Part shown: positions 51,244-59,459 of the stretch, piece after piece | Numbering within the stretch: position 1 is the stretch's first letter | Layout of the letters: each line of letters opens with the position of its first letter | Program-made: the position numbers and the translations under genes | Origin: Simplicispira sedimenti | Lineage (GTDB): Bacteria > Pseudomonadota > Gammaproteobacteria > Burkholderiales > Burkholderiaceae_C | DNA length: 64,000 nucleotides | Direction: 5' to 3' | NCBI RefSeq assembly: GCF_022760965.1 | Contig: NZ_JAKVIJ010000003.1 | Coordinates: forward strand, 186,001-250,000 | Notes under the pieces: generated by a model | What the model was told of the DNA's origin: nothing | The model's database searches: none | Seen by the model: the letters and a program-made list of their open reading frames with translations, nothing else

Positions 51244-51915
51244 ATGAACAGCCCTGACCCTACGCCCGCTGGCCTTGATCCCACTGACTCTGCGGCGCGT
51301 GAGGCGGAGCCTCGGCGCAGACCACGCCCCGGCGAGCGGCGTGAGCAAATCCTGCAGGCACTGGCCGCCATGCTGGAGCAACCGGGCGCGGAGCGCATCA
51401 CCACCGCCGCGCTGGCCGCCCGCCTGGACGTGAGCGAAGCGGCGCTGTATCGCCATTTCGCCAGCAAGGCGCAGATGTTTGAAGCACTCATCGACTACAT
51501 CGAGGACGCGGTGTTGACGCGCGTGGTGCAGATCGTGGGTCGCGAGGGCGATGCCCCCGCGACCGCATCGGCCGATGGCCCCCAGCAGGCCGCGCGCGTG
51601 GTGGCCCTGCTGCTGCAGTTTGGCGAGCGCAACCCTGGCCTGGCCCGGGTGATGGTGGGCGATGCCCTGGTGCTGGAGCATGAGCGCCTGCAGGCCCGCA
51701 TGAACCAGTTCTTTGATCGCATCGAGTCCCACCTGCGCCAGTGCCTGCGGCCTGCCGCCGGGCAGGCGGGATCGGCCACGCCTACGGTGGATGCGCAGGT
51801 GGCCGCCAGTGTCTGGGTGGCCTTTGCGCTGGGGCGGCTGCAGCGCTTTGTGCGCACGGGGCAGCGCCGCCTGCCGACCGAGCATTTGCAGGAGAGTCTG
51901 GCCCGACTGCTGTGA
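51244..51915 (+). CDS. slmA: Nucleoid occlusion factor SlmA-like TetR protein
   Basis: The 223-residue protein has a TetR DNA-binding domain (RPGERREQILQALAAML, TTAALAARLDVSEAALYRHF) with SlmA-type SKAQMFEALIDYIEDAVLTR after it. SlmA blocks FtsZ ring assembly over the nucleoid. As I recall, slmA often sits near argB in betaproteobacteria, which supports the call; here a two-component system is placed between. A basic, Pro-rich N-terminal stretch of about 30 residues precedes the HTH. Other TetR functions cannot be ruled out. Confidence 0.75.
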   Translation: MNSPDPTPAGLDPTDSAAREAEPRRRPRPGERREQILQALAAMLEQPGAERITTAALAARLDVSEAALYRHFASKAQMFEALIDYIEDAVLTRVVQIVGREGDAPATASADGPQQAARVVALLLQFGERNPGLARVMVGDALVLEHERLQARMNQFFDRIESHLRQCLRPAAGQAGSATPTVDAQVAASVWVAFALGRLQRFVRTGQRRLPTEHLQESLARLL

Positions 51916-51969
51916 GCGCGGTGGGTGGCAGGCCTGCCACGTTCGGTTGGAGGAGTCTCTCTATTTTTC

Positions 51970-51977
51970 GGGGGGGG
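51970..51977. repeat. Eight-G tract upstream of a TetR regulator
   Basis: Eight G in the 120-nt slmA to TetR spacer, about 60 nt upstream of the TetR start. Length change could alter promoter geometry, if the promoter covers it. Confidence 0.85.
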
Positions 51978-52008
51978 ATAGGCGCTGGTAAGAAATTGCT
52001 GCAGAATA

Positions 52009-52020
52009 GAACGATCGTTC
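52009..52020. promoter_or_regulatory. Palindromic operator upstream of the TetR gene
   Basis: GAACGATCGTTC is a perfect 12-bp palindrome 15 nt before the TetR ATG at 52036. Sites of this kind are common targets of TetR repressors, so autoregulation of the regulator and of the fatty-acid genes after it is likely. Confidence 0.6.
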
Positions 52021-52035
52021 GTTTTTATCTGAAGC

Positions 52036-52743
52036 ATGCCTGCCACCGAACCTACCAGTGCCAAACCCCGCGCGACACGTACGCGTTCGGGCGGTGCGCG
52101 CGCGCTGCAGAAGGGCCAGCAGACCAAGCAGGCCATCATCGAGGCCGCGCTGGGCCTGGCCACCCACATCGGGCTCGAAGGCCTGTCCATCGGTGCATTG
52201 GCCGACGTGATGGGCATGAGCAAGTCCGGCGTGTTCGCCCATTTCGGTTCGCGCGAAGAGCTGCAGGTTTCGGTGATCCGCGAATACCACCACTGCTTCG
52301 AGCAGGAAGTGTTCTACCCCGCCATGTCGGCGCCGCGCGGCGTGCAGCGCCTGCGCGCGCTGTTCGACAACTGGATGAAGCGCACTTCCATCGAAATCGA
52401 CTCGGGCTGCATCTACATCAGCGGTGCCATCGAGTTCGATGACCGTACCGGGCCCGTGCGCGATGCGCTCGCGCATTCGGTGCTGACCTGGCACGCGGCC
52501 ATGAAGCGTGCCATCACCCAGGCCAAGGATCTGGGACAGATCCGCAGCGATGTGGTCGAAGACCAGATGCTGTTCGAGGTCCATGGCCTGATTTTGGCGC
52601 TGCACTACGAGGCGCGCTTCCTCAAGAACCCCGGCTCGATCGCCCGTGCGCTCACCGGTTTCGACAACATCCTGGCCCGCTTCAGCGCAGCTGCGCCTGC
52701 GGCGGTGCCTTCCCCTGTTTCTCACCCAACCTCCAAGGAGTAG
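52036..52743 (+). CDS. TetR-family regulator of the fatty-acid catabolism cluster
   Basis: A 235-residue regulator with QAIIEAALGLATHIGLEGLS and ALADVMGMSKSGVFAHFGSR as the TetR helix-turn-helix. The C-terminal domain (about 85-200) includes FDNWMKRTSIEIDSGCIY. Being the first gene before an acyl-CoA dehydrogenase, with its stop only 4 nt from the next start, it probably controls the beta-oxidation genes in response to an acyl-CoA. That role is inferred from position. Confidence 0.87.
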   Translation: MPATEPTSAKPRATRTRSGGARALQKGQQTKQAIIEAALGLATHIGLEGLSIGALADVMGMSKSGVFAHFGSREELQVSVIREYHHCFEQEVFYPAMSAPRGVQRLRALFDNWMKRTSIEIDSGCIYISGAIEFDDRTGPVRDALAHSVLTWHAAMKRAITQAKDLGQIRSDVVEDQMLFEVHGLILALHYEARFLKNPGSIARALTGFDNILARFSAAAPAAVPSPVSHPTSKE

Positions 52744-52747
52744 TCCC

Positions 52748-54544
52748 ATGCCCTCTTACACGCCGCCGCTGCGCGACATGCAGTTCGTGATCCACGAAGT
52801 GTTCAACGTCGTGGACGAGCTCAAGCAGATCCCCAAGCACGCGGACATTGACGCCGACACCATCAATGCGGTGCTGGAAGAAGGCGGCAAGTTTGCGGCC
52901 GAGGTGACTTTCCCGCTCAACGCTTCGGGCGACGCCGAAGGCTGCACCCTGGACAACACCACCCACGCGGTGACCACGCCCAAGGGTTTCAAGGAAGCCT
53001 ACGCGCAGTATGTCGAGGGTGGCTGGGCGGCACTGGGTTGCGATCCGGAATACGGCGGCCAGGGCCTGCCCTTCGTGGTCAACACGCTGTTCTACGAAAT
53101 GCTCAACAGCGCCAACCAGGCCTGGACCATGTACCCCGGCCTGACGCACGGCGCCTACGCCGCGCTGGAAGCGCACGGCACGCCCGAGCAAAAGTCCACC
53201 TACCTGCCCAAGATGACCAGCGGCGAGTGGACCGGCACCATGTGCCTGACCGAACCCCACTGCGGCACCGACCTGGGCCTGATGCGCACCAAGGCCGAAC
53301 CCCAGGCCGACGGCACCTACAAGATCACCGGCAACAAGATCTTCATCAGCGCCGGCGAGCATGACATGGCCGAGAACATCATCCACCTGGTGCTGGCCCG
53401 CCTCCCCGATGCGCCTCCCGGCATCAAGGGCATCAGCCTGTTCATCGTGCCCAAGTTCCATGTGAACAAGGACGGCTCCGTCGGCGAGCGCAACGGCATC
53501 TACTGCTCCGGTCTGGAGCACAAGATGGGCATCAAGGCCAGCGCCACCTGCCAGATGACGCTCGAAGGCGCCGTGGGCACCATGGTTGGCCAGCCCAACA
53601 AGGGCATGCAGGGCATGTTCGTGATGATGAACGCCGCCCGCCTGGGCGTGGGCAACCAGTCCCTGGGCCTGACCGAAGTCGCCTACCAGAACGCACTGGC
53701 CTACGCCAAGGACCGCATCCAGATGCGCTCGCTGACCGGCCCCAAGGCCAAGGACCAGCCTGCCGACCCCATCATCGTGCACCCCGACGTGCGCAAGATG
53801 TTGCTCACGGCCAAGGCCTACGCCGAAGGTGGCCGTGCACTGGAAGCCTTCTGCGCCATGCTGCTGGAGAAGGAGCACCACCACCCCGACGAGAAGGTGC
53901 GCAAGGACAGCGGTGACCTGCTCGCGCTGCTCACCCCCATCGCCAAGGCCTTCCTGACGGACAACGGCCACATCGCCACCAACGCCTGCATGCAGGTTTT
54001 CGGCGGCCATGGCTTCATCAAGGAATGGGGCATGGAGCAGTATGTGCGCGACAACCGCATCAACATGATCTATGAAGGCACCAACACCATCCAGTCGCTG
54101 GACCTGCTGGGCCGCAAGGTGCTGTCGAACAACGGCGCCACGCTGCGCAAGTTCGGCAAGCTGGTGGCACAACTGGTGGCCGAAGAGGGCGTGAACGAAA
54201 AGATGGCCGAGTTCGTCAATCCCATCGCCTACCTGGGTGACCAGATGACCAAGTTCACCACCGAGATCGGCTTCAAGGGCTTCCAGAACCCCGACGAAGT
54301 GGGCGCCGCCGCCGTGGACTACCTGCGTGTGATGGGTCACCTGGTGTTTGGTTACTTTTTCGCACGCATGGCCCAGGTCGCGCTGCGCAAAATTGCCGAA
54401 GGCAACCAGGATCCGTTCTACCAGGCCAAGCTGCAGACGGCGCGCTTCTACTTCGCCAAGCTCTTCCCCGAGACGGCGACGGCCATGCGCACCGCCCGCA
54501 CTGGCAGCAAGGTGCTGATGGATACCGACCTGGCACTGGCCTGA
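52748..54544 (+). CDS. Acyl-CoA dehydrogenase (long form)
   Basis: The 598-residue flavoenzyme catalyses the first step of beta-oxidation, the alpha-beta dehydrogenation of acyl-CoA. Motifs include YGGQGLPFVVNTLFYEML, the FAD-binding TMCLTEPHCGTDLGLMRT, and QVFGGHGFIKEWGMEQYVRD followed by INMIYEGTNTIQSLDLLGRK near the active site. A C-terminal extension of about 140 residues is typical of the long FadE-like group in this family. AAGGAG about 10 nt upstream supports ATG 52748. Confidence 0.93.
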   Translation: MPSYTPPLRDMQFVIHEVFNVVDELKQIPKHADIDADTINAVLEEGGKFAAEVTFPLNASGDAEGCTLDNTTHAVTTPKGFKEAYAQYVEGGWAALGCDPEYGGQGLPFVVNTLFYEMLNSANQAWTMYPGLTHGAYAALEAHGTPEQKSTYLPKMTSGEWTGTMCLTEPHCGTDLGLMRTKAEPQADGTYKITGNKIFISAGEHDMAENIIHLVLARLPDAPPGIKGISLFIVPKFHVNKDGSVGERNGIYCSGLEHKMGIKASATCQMTLEGAVGTMVGQPNKGMQGMFVMMNAARLGVGNQSLGLTEVAYQNALAYAKDRIQMRSLTGPKAKDQPADPIIVHPDVRKMLLTAKAYAEGGRALEAFCAMLLEKEHHHPDEKVRKDSGDLLALLTPIAKAFLTDNGHIATNACMQVFGGHGFIKEWGMEQYVRDNRINMIYEGTNTIQSLDLLGRKVLSNNGATLRKFGKLVAQLVAEEGVNEKMAEFVNPIAYLGDQMTKFTTEIGFKGFQNPDEVGAAAVDYLRVMGHLVFGYFFARMAQVALRKIAEGNQDPFYQAKLQTARFYFAKLFPETATAMRTARTGSKVLMDTDLALA

Positions 54545-54555
54545 AATCGATATAT

Positions 54556-54610
54556 AAACCTAAGGAGACGCCCATGAATAAAGCGATAGCAGCTATCATT
54601 TTTGTAGTAA
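54556..54610 (-). repeat. Dispersed 55-bp repeat, copy F (gene start of the DUF2147 protein)
   Basis: Plus-strand blocks GACGCCC, AATAAAGCG and AGCAGCTAT align in order with GCGCCCG, AATAAAGCG and AGCAGCTAT of the copy at 62014-62068. The terminal inverted arm is degraded to GCTAT...GTAGT. The copy spans the ribosome-binding site, the ATG and the first 12 codons. Confidence 0.72.
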
Positions 54611-55011
54611 CTTCCGCCCCTTCATGGGCGCAGATGACGCCCGAAGGCCTCTGGCGCAACGTGGATGACAAGACCGGCGAGGCCAAGGCCGAGATCCGCA
54701 TCCAGGCCAATGGTGCGGGTGTGCTGAATGGCACCATCGAAAAGCGCCTGACCAAGGACGCCAAGCCCGAGGACGTGTGCAAGGAATGCGATGACGATCG
54801 CAAGGACAAGCCGCTCCTGGGCCTGGAGATCATCCGTGGCGCCAAGAAGGCCGAGGGCAAGGACGTGTGGGAAGGCGGCAAGATTCTCGACCCCGAGAAC
54901 GGCCGCAACTACACGTTGCGCCTTACGCCCACCGAGGGCGGCAAGAAGCTCGAAGTGCGTGGCTCCTTTGGGCCGTTTGGCCGCACGCAGACCTGGACCC
55001 GGGTGCAGTAA
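54574..55011 (+). CDS. Exported DUF2147 protein with repeat-derived signal peptide
   Basis: A 145-residue small exported protein. The signal peptide MNKAIAAIIFVVTSAPSWA (19 residues) precedes the DUF2147-like domain, seen in GLWRNVDDKTGEAKAEIRI, GVLNGTIEKRL and EVRGSFGPFGRTQTWTRV. DUF2147 proteins are periplasmic or outer-membrane associated lipocalin-like proteins of unknown role. The ribosome-binding AAGGAG, the ATG and the hydrophobic core are inside copy F of the dispersed repeat. It separates the acyl-CoA dehydrogenase gene from the FadN-like gene and may be part of their transcript. Confidence 0.85.
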   Translation: MNKAIAAIIFVVTSAPSWAQMTPEGLWRNVDDKTGEAKAEIRIQANGAGVLNGTIEKRLTKDAKPEDVCKECDDDRKDKPLLGLEIIRGAKKAEGKDVWEGGKILDPENGRNYTLRLTPTEGGKKLEVRGSFGPFGRTQTWTRVQ

Positions 55012-55068
55012 GGGCACAGGCCTGGCCTGCGCAGAGCGCGGTCGGGCCATCAACAAGGAACGAAAACC

Positions 55069-57468
55069 ATGTCCCGATTTCAAGTGAAGAAAGTCGCCGT
55101 GCTCGGCGCTGGCGTGATGGGCGCGCAGATTGCTGCGCACCTGGTCAACGTCAAGGTGCCGGTGGTGCTGTTCGACCTGCCGGCCAAGGAAGGCCCGAAG
55201 AACGGCATCGTCACCAAGGCGATCGACAACCTCAAGAAGCTCAAGCCCGCACCGCTGGGTGTGGCGGACGACGCCGCATTGATCGGTCAGGCCAACTATG
55301 AAGAGCATCTGGAGCAACTGCGCGACTGCGACCTCATCATCGAGGCCATTGCCGAGCGCATGGACTGGAAGCTGGACCTGTACAAGAAGATCGCACCCTT
55401 CATTGGCGCACAGACCATTGTGGCGTCCAATACCTCGGGCCTGTCGATCACCAAGCTGTCCGAGGCGCTGCCCGACGCGATCAAGCCGCGTTTCTGCGGC
55501 ATCCACTTCTTCAACCCGCCGCGCTACATGGCGTTGGTGGAGCTGATCAACACCCCCACGACCGAAGCGCGCTACCTCGACGCGCTCGAGGCCTTTGTCA
55601 CCAGCACGCTGGGCAAGGGCGTGGTGCGTGCCAAGGATTCGCCCAACTTCATCGCCAACCGCGTGGGCATCGCCGGCATGCTGGCCACCATGAAGGAGGT
55701 CGAGAACTTCGGCCTGACTTACGACGTGGTCGATGACCTCACCGGCAAGAAGCTGGGCCGCGCATCGAGCGGCACCTTCCGCACCGCCGATGTGGTGGGC
55801 CTGGACACCATGGCCCACGTCATCAAGACGCTGCAGGACACGCTCTCGGCCGAGACCGACCCCTTCTACGCCAGCTTTGCCACGCCCGAAGTGCTCAAGA
55901 CCCTGCTGGAAATGGGCAACCTGGGCCAGAAGACCAAGGCCGGCTTCTTCAAGAAGGTGGGCCGCGATGTGCTGCGCTTCGACCTGGCGAGCAAGGACTA
56001 TGTGCCCGCAGGCCAGAAGGCCGACGAGGTCTATGCCCGCATGCTCAAGAAGCCCGCAGCCGAGCGCCTGAAGCTCCTGCGCAACGCCGAAGGCGCGCAA
56101 GGCCAGTTCCTGTGGGCCATTCTGCGCAACAGCTTCCACTACGCTGCCGTACACCTGGCTTCGATCGCCGACAACGCCCGCGATGTGGACTTCTGCATGC
56201 GCTGGGGCTTTGGCATGAAGCAGGGCCCCTTCGAGCTGTGGCAAGAAGCAGGCTGGCTGGAAGTCGCCAAGATGGTCCAGGAGGACATCGACGCTGGCAA
56301 GGCACTGTGCAAGGCGCCCCTGCCCGAGTGGGTGTTCAAGGGCCCCGTGGCCGAGCGCGGCGGTGTGCACCAGCCCGAGGGCTCGTTCAACCCCACCACC
56401 GGCCAGTTCGTGGCCCCGCGCAGCCTGCCCGTGTATGCGCGCCAGCACTTCCCCGAGAGCGTGCTGGGCGCCAACGCACCCAGCGCCAAGACGGCGGGCA
56501 CCACGCTGTTCGAGGACGAATCCATTCGCCTGTGGACGCTGGACGAGGCGGTGCTCATCGCCTCCATCAAGACCAAGATGCACGCCATTGGCGGCGGCGT
56601 GATCGAGGGCCTGCTCAAGGCCCAGGCCATGGCCGAGGAAAGCTACCAGGGTCTGGTGGTCTGGTCGCCGGACGAGATGTTCTCTGCCGGTGCCGACCTG
56701 CAGTCCATGCTGCCCGCCTTCATGATGGGCGGCTCCAAGGCCGTGGAAGGTGCCGAGGCCGAGCTGCAGAAGGCCATGCTGGCGCTGCGCTACTCCAACG
56801 TGCCCGTGGTGTCCGCCATCCGTGGCATCGCCCTGGGCGGTGGCTGTGAGCTGGCCATCTATTCCAGCAAGCGCGTGGCGGCCATGGAAAGCTACATCGG
56901 CCTGGTCGAAGTGGGCGTGGGCCTGGTGCCCGGCGCGGGCGGCCTGACCTACATCGCCCGCCGTGCCGCCGAGAACATGGCCTTGTCCACCTCCAAGGAC
57001 GTACTGCCCTTCCTGACCGAAGGCTTCACCGCCGCGGCCATGGCCAAGGTGGGCACCAGTGCGCTGGAGTCGCGCAAGCTCGGCTACCTGCTGGAGAGCG
57101 ACGTGGTTGTGGCGCACAAGGACGAGCTGCTGTTCGTTGCCATCAACGAAGCCAAGGCCATGTTTGCCAGCGGCTACCGTGCACCGCACAAGCGCCTGTT
57201 CCCCGTGGCCGGTCGCAGCGGCATTGCCACCATCAAGGCGCAGCTGGTCAACATGCGTGACGGCGGCTTCATCAGCGCGCACGACTTCCACATTGCCAGC
57301 CTGATCGCGGGTGTGGTGTGTGGCGGCGAGGTCGAGGCCGGGACCTTGGTGAACGAGGAATACCTCATGGCGCTGGAGCGCAAGGCCTTCTGCAGCCTGC
57401 TCGACCACCCCAAGACCCAGGAACGCATCATGGGCATGCTGTCCACCGGCAAACCGGTTCGCAACTGA
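55069..57468 (+). CDS. Bifunctional 3-hydroxyacyl-CoA dehydrogenase / enoyl-CoA hydratase (FadN-like)
   Basis: The 799-residue protein performs the middle two steps of beta-oxidation. The order is dehydrogenase first: NAD-binding GAGVMGAQIAAHLVN at residues 11-25, IIEAIAERMDWKLDLYKKI, GIHFFNPPRYMALVELI and SPNFIANRVGI. A crotonase domain follows at the C-terminal end with VPVVSAIRGIALGGGCEL and VGLVPGAGGLTYIARR. This is the order of FadN rather than E. coli FadB. It forms a set with the thiolase two genes later. Confidence 0.92.
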   Translation: MSRFQVKKVAVLGAGVMGAQIAAHLVNVKVPVVLFDLPAKEGPKNGIVTKAIDNLKKLKPAPLGVADDAALIGQANYEEHLEQLRDCDLIIEAIAERMDWKLDLYKKIAPFIGAQTIVASNTSGLSITKLSEALPDAIKPRFCGIHFFNPPRYMALVELINTPTTEARYLDALEAFVTSTLGKGVVRAKDSPNFIANRVGIAGMLATMKEVENFGLTYDVVDDLTGKKLGRASSGTFRTADVVGLDTMAHVIKTLQDTLSAETDPFYASFATPEVLKTLLEMGNLGQKTKAGFFKKVGRDVLRFDLASKDYVPAGQKADEVYARMLKKPAAERLKLLRNAEGAQGQFLWAILRNSFHYAAVHLASIADNARDVDFCMRWGFGMKQGPFELWQEAGWLEVAKMVQEDIDAGKALCKAPLPEWVFKGPVAERGGVHQPEGSFNPTTGQFVAPRSLPVYARQHFPESVLGANAPSAKTAGTTLFEDESIRLWTLDEAVLIASIKTKMHAIGGGVIEGLLKAQAMAEESYQGLVVWSPDEMFSAGADLQSMLPAFMMGGSKAVEGAEAELQKAMLALRYSNVPVVSAIRGIALGGGCELAIYSSKRVAAMESYIGLVEVGVGLVPGAGGLTYIARRAAENMALSTSKDVLPFLTEGFTAAAMAKVGTSALESRKLGYLLESDVVVAHKDELLFVAINEAKAMFASGYRAPHKRLFPVAGRSGIATIKAQLVNMRDGGFISAHDFHIASLIAGVVCGGEVEAGTLVNEEYLMALERKAFCSLLDHPKTQERIMGMLSTGKPVRN

Positions 57469-57469
57469 C

Positions 57470-58030
57470 ATGAGCGCTGCAGCCACCCCTTCCACCGCGC
57501 GGCCCAACCGGCTGGCCCGCACCATGGGCCAGCTCGACCGGGTGCCCGCCGCAGTGCGGCCCTGGGCGCGCAACCTGGTGCTGCGCCGCGCCGTGCCCTT
57601 CACCGGCACGGCAGGCCTGCAGTACCTTGAGCTGACGCCCCAGCGCGTGGAAGTGGCCGTGGCCAACCAGCGCCGGGTGCAGAACCACATCCACGGCGTG
57701 CACGCCGCCGCCATGACGCTGCTGGCCGAGACGGCCACCGGCATGGTGGTGGGCATGAACGTGCGCGACGACTGCCTGCCCCTGGCCAAGGAGCTGCGTG
57801 TGGCCTTCAAGCGGCGTGCCCAGGGCGCCCTGCGCGCAGTGGCCACGCTCACCGATGAGCAGCGCACGCTCATGCAGCAAAGCGACAAAGGCGAAGTCAC
57901 CGTGGCCGTGCAGGTGAGCGACGAATCCGGCGCGCAGCCCATTGAGTGCGAATTCATCTGGGCCTGGGTGCCCGCCAGCAAGAGCAAAACCAGTGCCCCG
58001 GCGGCCCCTGCCGCCACACCCCAAAGGTAA
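57470..58030 (+). CDS. Hotdog-fold DUF4442 protein (putative thioesterase)
   Basis: A 186-residue protein with a hotdog domain of the DUF4442/PaaI-like type: RVQNHIHGVHAAAMTLLAETA, the central helix region, then a strand-rich part with MNVRDDCLPLAKELRVAFK. DUF4442 proteins are predicted acyl-CoA thioesterases or acyl-binding proteins. It starts 1 nt after the FadN-like stop and ends 10 nt before the thiolase, so it belongs to the beta-oxidation transcript. The substrate is unknown. It could release fatty acids or free CoA from stalled intermediates. Confidence 0.78.
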   Translation: MSAAATPSTARPNRLARTMGQLDRVPAAVRPWARNLVLRRAVPFTGTAGLQYLELTPQRVEVAVANQRRVQNHIHGVHAAAMTLLAETATGMVVGMNVRDDCLPLAKELRVAFKRRAQGALRAVATLTDEQRTLMQQSDKGEVTVAVQVSDESGAQPIECEFIWAWVPASKSKTSAPAAPAATPQR

Positions 58031-58040
58031 GGATCCCATC

Positions 58041-59234
58041 ATGAAACAAGTCCAAGACGCCTACATCGTTGCCGCCACGCGCACGCCCATCGGGCGTTCG
58101 GGCCGCGGCTATTTCCGCAACACCCGTCCTGACGAGCTGCTGGTCGCCGCCATCAAGAGCGCCATGCTGCAAGTCCCCACGCTGGACCCCAAGGCGATCG
58201 AAGACGCCATCATCGGCTGCTCCTTCCCCGAAGGCGAGCAGGGCATGAACATGGCACGTATCGCCACCGGCCTGGCATTCAGCCACCCGGTGGGCGGCGT
58301 CACCGTCAACCGTTTCTGTGCTTCGGGCGTCACGGCCATCCAGATGGCCGCCGACCGCATCCGCGTGGGCGAGGCCGACGTGATGATCGCCGGTGGTGCC
58401 GAGTCCATGAGCATGGTGCCCATGGGTGGTGGCAAGCCCTCGTTCAATCCCGAGGTGTTCGCCAAGGACGAGAACGTCGGCATTGCCTACGGCATGGGCC
58501 TGACGGCCGAGAAGGTGGCCCAGCAGTGGAAGGTGACGCGCGAGATGCAGGACGCCTTCGCGCTGGAGTCGCACATGCGCGCCATCAAGGCGCAGCAGGC
58601 GGGCGAATTCACCGACGAAATCACCCCCATCGAAGTGCTGGAGCGCGTGCCCAACCTGGCCACCGGGGAAGTCATCACCAAGACCCGCACCGTGAACCTG
58701 GACGAAGGCCCCCGCCCCGACACCTCGCTCGAAGGCCTGGCCAAGCTCCGGCCCGTGTTCGCCGCGCGCGGCAGCGTGACGGCCGGCAACAGCTCGCAGA
58801 CCAGTGACGGCGCAGGTGCGCTGATCCTGGCCAGCGAGAAGGCCGTCAAACAGTTCGGCCTCACGCCGCTGGCGCGCTTCGTGAGCTACGCCGCACGCGG
58901 CGTGCCGCCCGAAATCATGGGTATCGGCCCCATCGAGGCCATTCCCGCCGCGCTGCGCTACGCCGGCCTCAAGAGCGAGGACATCGGCTGGTACGAGCTG
59001 AACGAAGCCTTTGCCGCCCAGTCGCTTGCCGTGGTCAACACCCTGGGCCTGGACCCCGCCAAGGTCAACCCCATGGGCGGCGCCATCGCCCTGGGCCACC
59101 CGCTGGGCGCCACCGGCGCCATCCGCGCCGCCACCGTGGTGCACGCACTGCGCCGCCACAAGCTGAAGTACGGCATGGTCACGATGTGCGTGGGAACAGG
59201 CCAAGGCGCCGCAGGAATTTTTGAAGCGGTTTAA
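58041..59234 (+). CDS. Acetyl-CoA acyltransferase (thiolase)
   Basis: The 397-residue thiolase cleaves 3-ketoacyl-CoA, the last step of beta-oxidation. It has the nucleophilic cysteine Cys93 in VNRFCASGVTAIQMAA, ENVGIAYGMGLTAEKVA, GHPLGATGAIRAATVVHAL with the catalytic His, and the second Cys in MCVGTGQGAAGIFE. ATG at 58041 is correct for the usual N-terminus; the earlier frame is a shadow of the upstream gene. It is the FadA partner of the FadN-like protein. Confidence 0.94.
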   Translation: MKQVQDAYIVAATRTPIGRSGRGYFRNTRPDELLVAAIKSAMLQVPTLDPKAIEDAIIGCSFPEGEQGMNMARIATGLAFSHPVGGVTVNRFCASGVTAIQMAADRIRVGEADVMIAGGAESMSMVPMGGGKPSFNPEVFAKDENVGIAYGMGLTAEKVAQQWKVTREMQDAFALESHMRAIKAQQAGEFTDEITPIEVLERVPNLATGEVITKTRTVNLDEGPRPDTSLEGLAKLRPVFAARGSVTAGNSSQTSDGAGALILASEKAVKQFGLTPLARFVSYAARGVPPEIMGIGPIEAIPAALRYAGLKSEDIGWYELNEAFAAQSLAVVNTLGLDPAKVNPMGGAIALGHPLGATGAIRAATVVHALRRHKLKYGMVTMCVGTGQGAAGIFEAV

Positions 59235-59249
59235 CTGGCTACTGCGCGG

Positions 59250-59395
59250 GTCATCTGCGTCGTTGGGCGGTGCTCGGAATCCTCACGTACCGCAAGTACG
59301 TTCCGGTTCCTGTGCTCCGTCCGCCTAGCAGCTGATCCCGCTCGCTACGCCCTTGAGGGCAGGGTATGAACACTCTCAAGGGCTGAGGGGAGCTA
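59250..59395. repeat. Intergenic palindromic repeat after the thiolase gene
   Basis: This 225-nt spacer holds two inverted repeats: ACGTAC/GTACGT (59285-59290 and 59296-59301, loop CGCAA) inside a longer imperfect pair with GGCGG and CCGCC edges, and CCCTTGAG/CTCAAGGG (59350-59357 and 59375-59382). It looks like a dispersed intergenic element; the second hairpin could also work as a terminator, but there is no T-run. No gene is seen here. Confidence 0.55.
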
Positions 59396-59459
59396 CCTGC
59401 TCCTCCATGGTTTCTGGCATCAAACCGGCGCAGAACGGTGTGACACAAGGAGACACAGC

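Noticed and set aside
52682..54340. 552-codon minus-strand frame opposite the acyl-CoA dehydrogenase
   Set aside because: It is antisense to a complete, well-conserved gene and has no recognisable motif.
54622..58017. 1131-codon open frame on the minus strand opposite the beta-oxidation genes
   Set aside because: It is antisense to clear FadN-like and hotdog genes, is His/Gly/Ala/Arg-rich in the way of GC-rich shadow frames, and has no motif.
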